From NCBI RefSeq assembly GCF_002005305.1, contig NZ_CP014782.1, positions 4,650,001 through 4,714,000 on the forward strand: a DNA stretch of 64,000 nucleotides, read 5' to 3'. A model generated the notes under the pieces. It made no database searches. It saw only the letters and a program-made list of their open reading frames with translations, and had not been told where the DNA came from. Positions 27,679 through 35,967 of the stretch are shown one piece after another. The translations under genes were made by a program, and so were the position numbers. The number at the start of each line of letters is the position of its first letter. The first letter of the stretch is position 1. This stretch comes from Shewanella psychrophila (GTDB taxonomy: Bacteria > Pseudomonadota > Gammaproteobacteria > Enterobacterales > Shewanellaceae).

Positions 27679-29340
27679 ATGCTTTGCCAACTCAGCATCA
27701 ATAATTTCGCCATAGTTCGCTTCCTTGAGCTGGACTTCAGGCCCGGAATGACCAGCATTACCGGTGAAACCGGGGCGGGTAAATCGATTGCAATTGACGC
27801 CTTAGGCCTGTGTTTAGGTAACAGAGCCGATGCCAGTACGGTAAGGCCTGGCGCGGATAAAGCTGAAGTGAGTGCCAGATTCTCCTTGAGTGATATCCCT
27901 GTTGCCAAACGTTGGCTCGAAGATAACGATCTTGACCATGATAATGACTGCATACTCAGGCGCACAGTTAATAGTGATGGACGCTCCAGGGCATACATCA
28001 ATGGTAATCCTGTCCCCTTATCACAAGCCAAAAATCTAGGCCAACTGCTTATTGGTATCCACGGTCAACATGCGCACCATGCCATGCTAAAGAGTGAACA
28101 TCAGCTTACCTTATTAGACAGTTACGCCAATCATAAAATGCTACTCGACTCTGTCACTGCTGGTTATCAACGCTGTAAATTGATAGAGAAAGAACTTAAA
28201 GCCTTAACGCTATCACAACATGAACGTATCTCTCGAAAACAGCTACTCCAATATCAAGTCGAAGAACTCGATGAATTCAACCTATCTCCAGGAGAATTTG
28301 AAGAGATAGAGGCAGAGCATAAGAAACTTGCCAATGGCACTGCTCTGGTCGAAGCCTGTAAAAATGAGCTGTTCATCTTACAGGAGAATGATCAGGGCAA
28401 CGTCGAGTCCATGATCAATGCAGGCATCACTCAAGCCCAAGAACTGGAGTCATATGACCCTCTACTAACGAGTGTGGTCAGTATGCTAAACGAAGCCCTC
28501 ATTCAAGTTCAGGAAAGCAGTAGCGAACTTGAGGCTTACCTAGCAGGGTTAGAGCTTGATCCTGAACATTTCGCACATTTAGAGCAGAGATTATCCAAGA
28601 CCATGCAGCTGGCTCGTAAGCACCACGTCAGCCCGAGCGGACTAGCCGCTCACCACCTCATGCTAAAAGCTGAGCTTATCTCCCTCGACTCTGACGAAGA
28701 AGCTTTGGACGATCTCAGGCTACAGGTAGCCGCCAGTCGAGAAAGCTATCTGGTACATGCCAAGAAACTCAACCAGAGCCGCTGTCGTTATGCCAAAGAG
28801 CTAGACAAGCAGGTCACTCAATCTATCCATGAATTGAGTATGCCTAAAGGGAAATTTTCAATCTCAATCGCATTCAATGAAGAACTCAGCTCCCCTAATG
28901 GCTGCGACACCATAGAGTTTCTCGTCACTACTAATCCTGGCCAGCCTCTTCAGCCACTATCTAAAGTAGCATCGGGTGGCGAGCTGTCCAGAATAGGCCT
29001 GGGGATCCAAGTCATTACAGCCAAAAAAGTATCGACCCCGACGCTCATTTTTGATGAGGTCGATGTGGGGATTTCAGGACCAACGGCAGCAGTTGTTGGA
29101 CGAATGCTGAGAAAGTTAGGTGATTCTACTCAAGTCTTGTGTGTGACCCACCTGCCTCAAGTTGCCGGTAACGGACACCAACACATGTTTGTCGACAAGA
29201 AGAGCAAAGCAGGAAAGACTGAAACATCCATGACACCATTGGACAAGAATCAGCGCATCGAAGAGCTCGCCCGTTTACTGGGTGGCGACGAAATAACCAA
29301 CAACACATTAGCAAACGCGAAGGAACTATTACGAGTGTAG
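27679..29340 (+). CDS. recN: DNA repair protein RecN
   Basis: RecN is an SMC-like ATPase that holds broken DNA ends or sister chromatids together during double-strand break repair. The 553 residues have Walker A ITGETGAGKSIAIDA near residue 28, a coiled-coil middle (about 150-380, interrupted), and the C-terminal signature VASGGELSRIGLGIQ near 430 with Walker B LIFDEVDVGISG. AAAGGG stands before the ATG. Two LexA boxes directly upstream make it a member of the SOS regulon. A perfect 15-bp palindrome lies 56 bp past its stop. Confidence 0.98.
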   Translation: MLCQLSINNFAIVRFLELDFRPGMTSITGETGAGKSIAIDALGLCLGNRADASTVRPGADKAEVSARFSLSDIPVAKRWLEDNDLDHDNDCILRRTVNSDGRSRAYINGNPVPLSQAKNLGQLLIGIHGQHAHHAMLKSEHQLTLLDSYANHKMLLDSVTAGYQRCKLIEKELKALTLSQHERISRKQLLQYQVEELDEFNLSPGEFEEIEAEHKKLANGTALVEACKNELFILQENDQGNVESMINAGITQAQELESYDPLLTSVVSMLNEALIQVQESSSELEAYLAGLELDPEHFAHLEQRLSKTMQLARKHHVSPSGLAAHHLMLKAELISLDSDEEALDDLRLQVAASRESYLVHAKKLNQSRCRYAKELDKQVTQSIHELSMPKGKFSISIAFNEELSSPNGCDTIEFLVTTNPGQPLQPLSKVASGGELSRIGLGIQVITAKKVSTPTLIFDEVDVGISGPTAAVVGRMLRKLGDSTQVLCVTHLPQVAGNGHQHMFVDKKSKAGKTETSMTPLDKNQRIEELARLLGGDEITNNTLANAKELLRV

Positions 29341-29395
29341 ATTCTTTATACCACCTCACTAAATATTGGATATAGCGCTTCCCTTGGTCTATATT

Positions 29396-29430
29396 TTCCT
29401 TAAAGTCATTAGTCAAATGACTTTAAGGAA
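29396..29430. repeat. Perfect 15-bp inverted repeat between recN and the TorF-like gene
   Basis: TTCCTTAAAGTCATT (29396-29410) and its exact complement at 29416-29430 flank a 5-nt loop. There is no T-run on either side. It could be the recN terminator (weak), or an operator or mRNA leader hairpin of the porin gene that starts 29 bp further on. Confidence 0.7.
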
Positions 29431-29458
29431 TGAGCTAATCGGTAATAAGGCAAGGGAT

Positions 29459-30229
29459 ATGAATTATTTACTGGACACATGGAAAAGTGCAACCCAAGAC
29501 TCTCTCATCATCGTCACTAAGGCGCTTCATTTACTCCCTTATCTACTCCTTCTTTTCACTCTTCCTAGCCTGGCTGATGGCAGCTATTATGGCCATGCGA
29601 GCGTCACCACAGATCATAGAGCCTATGGAGTCTCTTTGACTCAGACAGACCCTGCCGTTCAGGTACTCGCCGGATACGATGTCGGTAATGGATTTTATCT
29701 GGGTACTTTCGTATCGACATTCAATTTCATCGATGATGCTAGCCCCTATGAAGCAGGTGAAAATCTGGAAACCGATGTGTATGTCGGCTATCGTCACCTG
29801 TTCAACGAAGAAGTGTACTTATCTGTCACCCTGTATCAATACCTTATTCAGGGCTCAAACTCAGCAGACATCAGCCTGGACTTTACCGAACTCATGTTTG
29901 ACCTGTACACCCCCTACGGACAATTCTCTTTTAGCCATACCTTAAATGATATCTTAGGAGACTTAAGTGTCGATAAAGCTTATCGAGTGGAATACAACAA
30001 GTCGCAATCACTGTGGGAGTCAGGCCTTAGTCTTGATATGCAACTAGGCTGGTGGAATACGAAAGATGCCCTAGGTGACGACTACGTATATTACAACTTA
30101 GGTTTGAGCTACCCCATTGGTCCGGTAACAGCTTGCTTTACCTACAATGGTACGGATAACGCAGGGCAAGACCTGTTTGGGCATATCGCCGATCCCACCT
30201 TTTTCGCCAAAGCCACCTGGACGTTTTAG
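29459..30229 (+). CDS. TorF family putative porin
   Basis: This is a predicted outer-membrane beta-barrel resembling the TIGR02001/TorF group, whose cargo is unclear. The start at 29459 (256 residues) has AAGG 8 nt upstream. Starts at 29366 or 29417 would read through the palindrome at 29396-29430. The N-terminus has a hydrophobic stretch ALHLLPYLLLLFTLPSLADG, which would be a signal peptide after an unusually long 25-residue lead. After it come alternating aromatic strands: YYGHASVTTDHRAYGVSLTQ, VLAGYDVGNGFYLGTF and the closing strand PTFFAKATWTF with the terminal Phe typical of barrels. It is not in an operon. Confidence 0.75.
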   Translation: MNYLLDTWKSATQDSLIIVTKALHLLPYLLLLFTLPSLADGSYYGHASVTTDHRAYGVSLTQTDPAVQVLAGYDVGNGFYLGTFVSTFNFIDDASPYEAGENLETDVYVGYRHLFNEEVYLSVTLYQYLIQGSNSADISLDFTELMFDLYTPYGQFSFSHTLNDILGDLSVDKAYRVEYNKSQSLWESGLSLDMQLGWWNTKDALGDDYVYYNLGLSYPIGPVTACFTYNGTDNAGQDLFGHIADPTFFAKATWTF

Positions 30230-30259
30230 TCCTAACACCTAGTCCCTCAAGTTATAAGC

Positions 30260-31006
30260 TTACAGAGCCAAATAGCCACCATCGACATTGTAATAAGCCC
30301 CGTTGATAAAAGTCGCTCTGTCGCTCGCCAGAAATACCACGAGTTCACTTATCTCACTTGGCAGACCAATACGTCCGATAGGATGCGCCGCTAAAATCGC
30401 TTCGACTTTATCTTCATCGACCTCAGACACCATAGGTGTAGCAATCACGCCGGGGGCAACCATATTGATACGGATCCCCGCCGATGCGTAATCGATGGCA
30501 TAGGCCTTAGTTAGTCCAACAACAGCATGTTTCGAAGTGATGTAAGGTGCCGAGTTAGCCATAGCAATCTTACCCGCTACCGATGCAGTGTTGATAATTG
30601 CCGGACTCTTGTGGCCCGATGATTGAAAGAACTTAATCTGAGCATTCATAGCAAGGGCTACACCACGAACATTAACATTCATCACTTTATCGAATGATTC
30701 CATGGTTTGTTCGGCACCAGGAGTTTCTGTATCACCTATGATTCCTGCATTATTGAAACAGATATCAAGACCACCAAAAGATGAAACAGCCAACTCAATC
30801 AACTTATTATGGTCATCTTTAACCGTGACATCGACCAAGTGAAACACTAAGCGCTCATCTTTTTCTACTAACTCAGATAGTGCCATAGAACTCATAATGT
30901 CGCCTGCAACAACGTTCGCGCCTTCTTCGAGAAATAGTTTAACGGTTTCAAGACCAATACCAGATGCAGCACCAGTAATAATGGCAATTTTATTTTTCAA
31001 GAGCAT
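30260..31006 (-). CDS. SDR family NAD(P)-dependent oxidoreductase
   Basis: This is a classical short-chain dehydrogenase of 248 residues with unknown substrate. It has the cofactor loop TGAASGIGLE (about 11-20), an Asp at the end of strand 2 (VVAGDIM), which suggests preference for NAD over NADP, the NNAG motif (CFNNAGIIG), catalytic Ser in NTASVAGKIA and the YITSK dyad (Tyr and Lys) near 155. The C-terminus GAYYNVDGGYLAL is typical. AAGGAA precedes the ATG. It is a single gene, convergent with the porin gene and downstream of the inverted-repeat element. Confidence 0.9.
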   Translation of the reverse strand: MLLKNKIAIITGAASGIGLETVKLFLEEGANVVAGDIMSSMALSELVEKDERLVFHLVDVTVKDDHNKLIELAVSSFGGLDICFNNAGIIGDTETPGAEQTMESFDKVMNVNVRGVALAMNAQIKFFQSSGHKSPAIINTASVAGKIAMANSAPYITSKHAVVGLTKAYAIDYASAGIRINMVAPGVIATPMVSEVDEDKVEAILAAHPIGRIGLPSEISELVVFLASDRATFINGAYYNVDGGYLAL

Positions 31007-31510
31007 GGCTTATTCCTTTCAATTGAGACTGTAAGTAATACCAATCAGTATAAAGATGTGATCGCTCAGCGAGAGTTTACCGCTTCAGAGGCAAGGCAAC
31101 GAGTGAAGAGCATAGTTATTCTACGTTCTAGCTCGTTAACACAGTATATAAAGCGCTAAAACTCGCCTTTCAGGAGTGCTTTTGACCGCCTACTTCTTCG
31201 TTGAATAGCTTCACAAGGGAATAACCATTCCATCAGCTATACGCCTTGAATTAATTGCCAAAAATCACTCTGAGTAGATCACTTTCTTATACTGATTGGT
31301 ATAACACCTTATGCTGTCATCATCCCTCCTGTTTATCGAGGCCAAAAATTGAAACCTCAGGTTGCCAAAAGTGAGCTTGATAAAAGTTATCAATCGATAT
31401 AAGCACAAGAAGTTGAGAGAAAGTATTGAGAGAAAGGAAGATTAGAAAGAAATAAAATGAAAGCAATGAGGCAGGATTAATCCATACCTCAAATAACCAG
31501 ACGGAACTTG
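31007..31510. other. 504-bp gap between pgpA and the SDR gene
   Basis: It consists of the inverted-repeat element (31038-31302) plus about 200 bp of A-rich sequence next to pgpA. A 122-residue minus-strand frame starting inside pgpA (31320-31688) overlaps it in another phase and is not protein-like. No terminator was recognised behind pgpA. Confidence 0.5.
31038..31302. mobile_element. MITE-like element with 16-bp terminal inverted repeats
   Basis: The ends are a perfect inverted repeat: ATACCAATCAGTATAA (31038-31053) and TTATACTGATTGGTAT (31287-31302). The match continues imperfectly inward (GATGTGATC against GATCAC). The 265-bp inside has no ORF, so it would need a transposase in trans. 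A decayed copy of the left end lies at 132-180. The flanks are A/T-rich (TA on the left, AA on the right), so a target duplication cannot be called. Confidence 0.7.
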
Positions 31511-32005
31511 CTAAGCGAAATAGTAAGCTAATACTTGCAGACAAATCAGCGAGAAAATTCCCGCAAGCACATCGTCTATCATGATACCGAAGCCGCCTTC
31601 GACTTTGGCATCGAGCCAACGGATGGGCCAAGGTTTCAATATATCGAAGAAGCGAAACAAGGCGAAGCCTATGACTAACCAGAGCCAACCCGCAGGCGCG
31701 GCTATCATGGTGATGAGTAATCCGGCAATTTCATCCCACACAATTGCCCCATGATCGTGAACCCCCATGTCTTTCGCGGCCTTATCACAGATATAAAAAC
31801 CGGCAAGTACACTCAACAAGGTAAGTCCCAGATACCAAGGCAGGCTCAGAGGGGCCATCAAGAGAAATAGCGGAATAGCGGCTAAGGTGCCAAAGGTTCC
31901 CGGCGCTTTTGCAGCTAAGCCTGAGCCAAACCCAAGGGCTAAAAAGTGAATGGGATTCTTCAGAGAGAGATGAGTTAACGCTTTATCTTTAGATAATATG
32001 TTCAT
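31511..32005 (-). CDS. pgpA: Phosphatidylglycerophosphatase A
   Basis: PgpA dephosphorylates phosphatidylglycerol phosphate to phosphatidylglycerol in the inner membrane. The 164 residues include three or four hydrophobic segments and the family's conserved stretches: FGSGLAAKAPGTFGTLAAIP near 28, KDMGVHDHGAIVWDEIAGLL near 79 and FRFFDILKPWPI near 118, then DVLAGIFS. It shares one base with the thiL stop (TAATG), so the two are translationally coupled. It is the last gene of the rib-nusB-thiL operon. Confidence 0.97.
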   Translation of the reverse strand: MNILSKDKALTHLSLKNPIHFLALGFGSGLAAKAPGTFGTLAAIPLFLLMAPLSLPWYLGLTLLSVLAGFYICDKAAKDMGVHDHGAIVWDEIAGLLITMIAAPAGWLWLVIGFALFRFFDILKPWPIRWLDAKVEGGFGIMIDDVLAGIFSLICLQVLAYYFA

Positions 32006-32964
32006 TAAGAGAAATGCTCGAAACTTATGTTAGTAAGATTAAATGGCTCTCCATTGCGTATTAATCTCAATTGTTTATCAGATGTCACCTGCCCCACCTG
32101 GGTAAATTCGACACAGGCATGGGCTAGTGCCGTCTCTAAGGCACCTTTTTGCGCCTCTGGAACGGTAAACAGTAGCTCATAGTCCTCACCACCAGATAAG
32201 GCGTAGCTTAACGCTTCTTGCTCGGGGACTGAGTCTTTTACGGCCTGGGATAGCGGCAATAGCTCCACATCGATAACCGCACCGACTTCTGAACGCTTCA
32301 GGACATGTAAAATATCCGATGCCAGACCGTCAGATAAATCGATGGCACTCGAGGCCAGGTTTCGCAACGATTGCCCCGCCAATACTCTTGGTGTCGGGTA
32401 ATAATGCCGATTAATCAGATACTCATTATATTCAGTATCGACTTGCCTGTTACCTCGTATCACATCCAGGCCCAATGCCGAGTCACCTAAAGTGCCGGTG
32501 ACATAGATCCAATCACCATTCTTGGCACCACCTCGAGTTAATGCCGTTCCCGCCGGCACTAATCCGTTGATGGTAATGCTGATCGAACGCGGGCCACGCG
32601 TCGTATCTCCACCTATGAGCGACACACCATAATACTCGGCAGCATCGAACAAACCGGCACTAAACTGCTCTAACCAGGTCTCATCCACATCCGGCAAGGT
32701 TAATGCCAGTGTCATCCATGCAGGTTCGGCCCCCATGGAAGCGAGGTCGGATAGGTTAACGGCTAAGGATTTATAGCCCAAGGCCTGAGGCGGAATATCG
32801 GGATAAAAATGGACATTTTCGACTAAGGTGTCACAGGAGATGGCGATGGATTTATTCGGGGCGACTTGTACCAGAGCACAATCGTCACCTATACCTAACT
32901 CGACATCGCGGCGTGTTTGAGCACGGCGATTAAAGAAGTGTTCGATTAATTGAAATTCTTTCAA
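32005..32964 (-). CDS. thiL: Thiamine-monophosphate kinase
   Basis: ThiL phosphorylates thiamine monophosphate to the active cofactor thiamine pyrophosphate. The 319 residues show the family's ATP-binding start GIGDDCALV near 24, SCDTLVENVHFYPD near 44, the metal-binding loop VNLSDLASMGAEPAW near 69, and LIGGDTTRG near 116. IDLSDGLASDI near 208 and the SGGEDYELLFTV motif near 257 complete the PurM-like fold. It lies between nusB and pgpA. A terminator (33044-33059) in the 106-bp gap above may lower its expression relative to nusB. Confidence 0.97.
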   Translation of the reverse strand: MKEFQLIEHFFNRRAQTRRDVELGIGDDCALVQVAPNKSIAISCDTLVENVHFYPDIPPQALGYKSLAVNLSDLASMGAEPAWMTLALTLPDVDETWLEQFSAGLFDAAEYYGVSLIGGDTTRGPRSISITINGLVPAGTALTRGGAKNGDWIYVTGTLGDSALGLDVIRGNRQVDTEYNEYLINRHYYPTPRVLAGQSLRNLASSAIDLSDGLASDILHVLKRSEVGAVIDVELLPLSQAVKDSVPEQEALSYALSGGEDYELLFTVPEAQKGALETALAHACVEFTQVGQVTSDKQLRLIRNGEPFNLTNISFEHFS

Positions 32965-33039
32965 GGATTAGTCTGCCCGTATCTGAGTAAGATAAGTACA
33001 TCTGTTTTTATGATAAGCACTAGCTTCGCGAGGCAAAAA

Positions 33040-33060
33040 AAATGGCATCCTAAGATGCCG
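33040..33060 (-). terminator. Terminator between nusB and thiL
   Basis: On the minus strand GGCATC / GATGCC (33054-33059 and 33044-33049) form a stem with a TTAG loop, flanked by A and T runs and followed by T residues. It lies directly past the nusB stop, so thiL-pgpA may depend on read-through or their own promoter. Confidence 0.8.
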
Positions 33061-33070
33061 TTTTTTCGTA

Positions 33071-33475
33071 TTACTTACGACCCACTATCTTGTCGAGAAT
33101 ACCGTTGACAAACTTATGGCCATCTTCTGCACCAAAAGTCTTTGCCAGCTCGATAGCTTCGTTAATCGCAACCTTATAGGGTACATCCTTGCGGAATGTA
33201 AGCTCATAGGTCGCCATTCTCAGTACCGCTTTTTCGATAGGCGAAACTTCGTCAAATGGACGCTCAACATGAGGAATAATTAGTTCATCTATTTGAGCGA
33301 GTTTCGTTGCCGTTCCCGTGAGTAACTCACGGAAGTATGCGACATCGATACCATCGATTTTTTGCTCTGTAAGAAACTCATGCTCCACATCGGCAATATT
33401 ATTTCCGCTTAACTGCCAAGAATAAATGGCTTGTACGGCTAAACGGCGGGCCTTGCGGCGCTCAGAAGGTTTCAT
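33071..33475 (-). CDS. nusB: Transcription antitermination factor NusB
   Basis: NusB binds boxA RNA with S10 (NusE) and keeps rRNA transcription from ending early. The 134 all-helical residues have the basic N-terminus KPSERRKARRLAVQAIYSWQ, which contacts boxA, and the C-terminal motif VPYKVAINEAIELAKTFGAEDGHKFVNGILDKI, the best-conserved part. It is 8 bp downstream of ribH, the usual neighbour. Confidence 0.98.
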   Translation of the reverse strand: MKPSERRKARRLAVQAIYSWQLSGNNIADVEHEFLTEQKIDGIDVAYFRELLTGTATKLAQIDELIIPHVERPFDEVSPIEKAVLRMATYELTFRKDVPYKVAINEAIELAKTFGAEDGHKFVNGILDKIVGRK

Positions 33476-33483
33476 CTTTATTC

Positions 33484-33966
33484 CTAATCTTGCAACTGCT
33501 GTTCTAGTTCTTGCAGCACGTTAATCATTTCAATCAGGCTAAGTGCAGCTTCGCCACCCTTATTACCCGCTTTAATACCTGAGCGCTCAATCGCTTGCTC
33601 TGTGGTATCGGTAGTCAACACACCGAATGCAACAGGAACATCGTACTCAAGTGCAACTTGACCTAATCCCTTATTACATACATCTGCAACTAAATCAAAG
33701 TGTGGCGTACCGCCACGGATAATTGCACCGAGGGCAATAATGCCGTCAAACTTACCACTAGCGGCAACACGACGTGCAGCTAAAGGCAGCTCTACGGCTC
33801 CGGGGACTCGTACAACAGTGATGTTATCATCAGCGACTTGACCGAAACGCTTCAGTGTATCGACCGCGCCGTCGAGTAAGCTCTCAACAAGAAAACTGTT
33901 GAAGCGTGATACTACGATAGCAACCTTGGCGTTTTTCGACTCGATATTACCTTGAACTATGTTCAT
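33484..33966 (-). CDS. ribH: 6,7-dimethyl-8-ribityllumazine synthase
   Basis: RibH joins the ribityl-aminouracil with dihydroxybutanone phosphate, the next-to-last step of riboflavin synthesis. The 160 residues show the substrate-binding SRFNSFLVESLLDGAVD near 20, the PGAVELPLAARRVA strand near 55, LGAIIRGGTPHFDLV near 80 with the catalytic His, and FGVLTTDTTEQAIER near 113. It lies between ribBA and nusB in the standard operon. Confidence 0.98.
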   Translation of the reverse strand: MNIVQGNIESKNAKVAIVVSRFNSFLVESLLDGAVDTLKRFGQVADDNITVVRVPGAVELPLAARRVAASGKFDGIIALGAIIRGGTPHFDLVADVCNKGLGQVALEYDVPVAFGVLTTDTTEQAIERSGIKAGNKGGEAALSLIEMINVLQELEQQLQD

Positions 33967-34089
33967 TTATCTTACCTAAATTAGCTGATTTAACCGGCTC
34001 GGGCACGGAAGAGGCGGTATGATATCACAGCCCCCTACGTTGTTCTCCATGCAAATCACAAGAATTTATTTAATTTGAATAGATTTTAT

Positions 34090-35193
34090 TTATTCACTTA
34101 TATACTCAGTCACTTCTAAGCCAAAGCCTGAAAGTGAATGATATCGTTTAGGTGAGCTAAGTAGACGCATCTTAGTCACACCGACATTGGCTAAAATTTG
34201 AGAACCGACACCCACTTGACGAGACGTGCCTTGCCACTTGGCCGGAGTAGACACCTGACCACTGTCTTCGAGCTCAAATGCTTTAACTTTTGCAAGAATA
34301 TCACTGCTGTGTTCCTGGTTACCCAAGAGAACCAGTACTCCACCTTCATCGGCAATACGTTGCATCGCCTTTTCTAGCGGCCAGCTACGCTTCTGATCAC
34401 GCTCCGAGTGCAGCAGGTCATTGAAGGTGTTTTGCAGATGTACACGCACTAGCACTTCTTCTTTAACTTCACCCTTAATCAACACATAGTGCAGCTGATT
34501 ATCGATAGTGTCTCTAAAAGTCAGCATATCGAACTCGCCGAAACGTGTGGGCAATTTACACTTAGCCTCACGCACTACATTGCTCTCTTTGGTATTGCGA
34601 TATTCGATAAGGTCGGCGATGGTGCCCATCTTAAGACCGTGTTTTTCGGCAAATACTTCAAGATCCGGACGGCGTGCCATAGTGCCATCATCATTTAATA
34701 TTTCGACAATGACCGATGATGCTTCAAAACCTGCCAGCCTGGCTAAATCACAACCCGCTTCGGTATGACCCGCACGAATAAGTACCCCACCTTCTTTCGC
34801 CATCAAAGGAAAGATATGACCTGGCTGAACGATATCACTGGGCTTCGCTTCTTTTGCGACTGCGGCTTTCACCGTTACCGCTCTGTCTTGAGCCGAAATG
34901 CCGGTCGTCACGCCTTCTGCGGCCTCGATAGACATAGTGAAATTAGTCGAGAACTGAGCATTGTTATTGGTCACCATCAGCGGCAAGTTCAGCTGCTGAC
35001 AACGCGCTTTCGTCAATGTCTGACAGATTAAACCACGGCCAAAGGTCGCCATAAAATTAACTGCTTCCGCTGTGACCATGTCTGCTGCCATGATCAAATC
35101 ACCTTCATTCTCACGATCTTCATCGTCCATCAAGATAACCATTTTACCGAGACGAATATCTTCGATGATCTCTTCTATACTGTGTAACGACAT
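34090..35193 (-). CDS. ribBA: 3,4-dihydroxy-2-butanone-4-phosphate synthase with degenerate GTP cyclohydrolase II domain
   Basis: The N-terminal half (about 1-200) is RibB, which makes the four-carbon unit of riboflavin from ribulose 5-phosphate. It has the acidic active loop MDDEDRENEGDLIMAADMV near 22, GLICQTL near 55 and the RAGHTEAGCDLARLAG motif near 140. The C-terminal half (about 205-367) has the GTP cyclohydrolase II fold, but the zinc-binding Cys cluster expected near residue 255 is absent: that stretch reads HLQNTFNDLLHSERDQK with no Cys. RibA activity is therefore doubtful, and a separate ribA elsewhere is predicted. The domain's RQVGVGSQILANVGV motif remains. Confidence 0.93.
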   Translation of the reverse strand: MSLHSIEEIIEDIRLGKMVILMDDEDRENEGDLIMAADMVTAEAVNFMATFGRGLICQTLTKARCQQLNLPLMVTNNNAQFSTNFTMSIEAAEGVTTGISAQDRAVTVKAAVAKEAKPSDIVQPGHIFPLMAKEGGVLIRAGHTEAGCDLARLAGFEASSVIVEILNDDGTMARRPDLEVFAEKHGLKMGTIADLIEYRNTKESNVVREAKCKLPTRFGEFDMLTFRDTIDNQLHYVLIKGEVKEEVLVRVHLQNTFNDLLHSERDQKRSWPLEKAMQRIADEGGVLVLLGNQEHSSDILAKVKAFELEDSGQVSTPAKWQGTSRQVGVGSQILANVGVTKMRLLSSPKRYHSLSGFGLEVTEYISE

Positions 35194-35301
35194 TGTAAGG
35201 CCTTAAATTTTTATAGTTTCGAGTATCTGGTTTAGGCAAAACAGCCAGTGAACCGATATTTTTTATCAATTTAATCTTCTATTCACAGATTTTGCTAGTC
35301 T

Positions 35302-35964
35302 CTAGCGCAAAAAACCTGAGCGAGCTAACAGATCCATGGTCACATTTGACTCAGGCTGCGAAGCCTCTTTATTGGTGTATGTCATTAAACGTTCTAAATG
35401 ACGAGCAATCAAATCGACTTCTATATTCACTTTGTCACCCGCCTTGAGGCTCTCAAGGGTCGTCTCTCCGGCGGTATGAGGCACAATCGTCAATCTAAAT
35501 CGATTGTCTTGCACTTCATTAACGGTCAGGCTGACCCCATCTATGGTGATCGAACCTTTGTGGGCGATATAACGGGCCAGCTCAACAGGTGCACTCAACC
35601 AAAACTCGATGGCCTTGCCTCGGTATTGCCTGTCATCAACTGTCGCAACGCCATCTACATGGCCGCTCACCATATGACCACCTAATCGAGTGGTTGGGGT
35701 CACGGCTTTTTCAAGGTTAACTTTAGTACCGACCTGGTATTTGGCAAACCCGGTCAAACTCACGGTTTCGGCAGAAATGTCAGCAACATAGCCGTCGCCG
35801 AGACACTCGACTACCGTCAAACAGACACCATTGGTAGCTATGCTATCCCCTAGGCGTACATCAGACAGGTCGAGTTTATTACTCGCCACACTGAGGCGAA
35901 TATCATCACCTCGTCGCTCTATCTTTCTTAAGGTACCCACTGACTCTATGATCCCGGTAAACAT
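35302..35964 (-). CDS. ribE: Riboflavin synthase alpha chain
   Basis: RibE (RibC in some genomes) dismutates two lumazines into riboflavin. The 220 residues are two similar lumazine-binding barrels. The first starts MFTGIIESVG and has SIATNGVCLTV near 43. The second has GHMVSGHVDGVATV near 95 and SITIDGVSLTVNEV near 137. The last 25 residues form the trimerisation helix (DLIARHLERLMTY) and a tail. It is 3 bp downstream of ribD. Confidence 0.98.
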   Translation of the reverse strand: MFTGIIESVGTLRKIERRGDDIRLSVASNKLDLSDVRLGDSIATNGVCLTVVECLGDGYVADISAETVSLTGFAKYQVGTKVNLEKAVTPTTRLGGHMVSGHVDGVATVDDRQYRGKAIEFWLSAPVELARYIAHKGSITIDGVSLTVNEVQDNRFRLTIVPHTAGETTLESLKAGDKVNIEVDLIARHLERLMTYTNKEASQPESNVTMDLLARSGFLR

Positions 35965-35967
35965 GAA

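Noticed and set aside
31320..31688. 122-residue ORF overlapping the end of pgpA
   Set aside because: Out-of-frame shadow of pgpA extended by AT-rich sequence; composition not protein-like.
35194..35301. FMN riboswitch in the rib operon
   Set aside because: The gaps before ribBA, ribE and ribD are too short or lack the conserved RFN helices.
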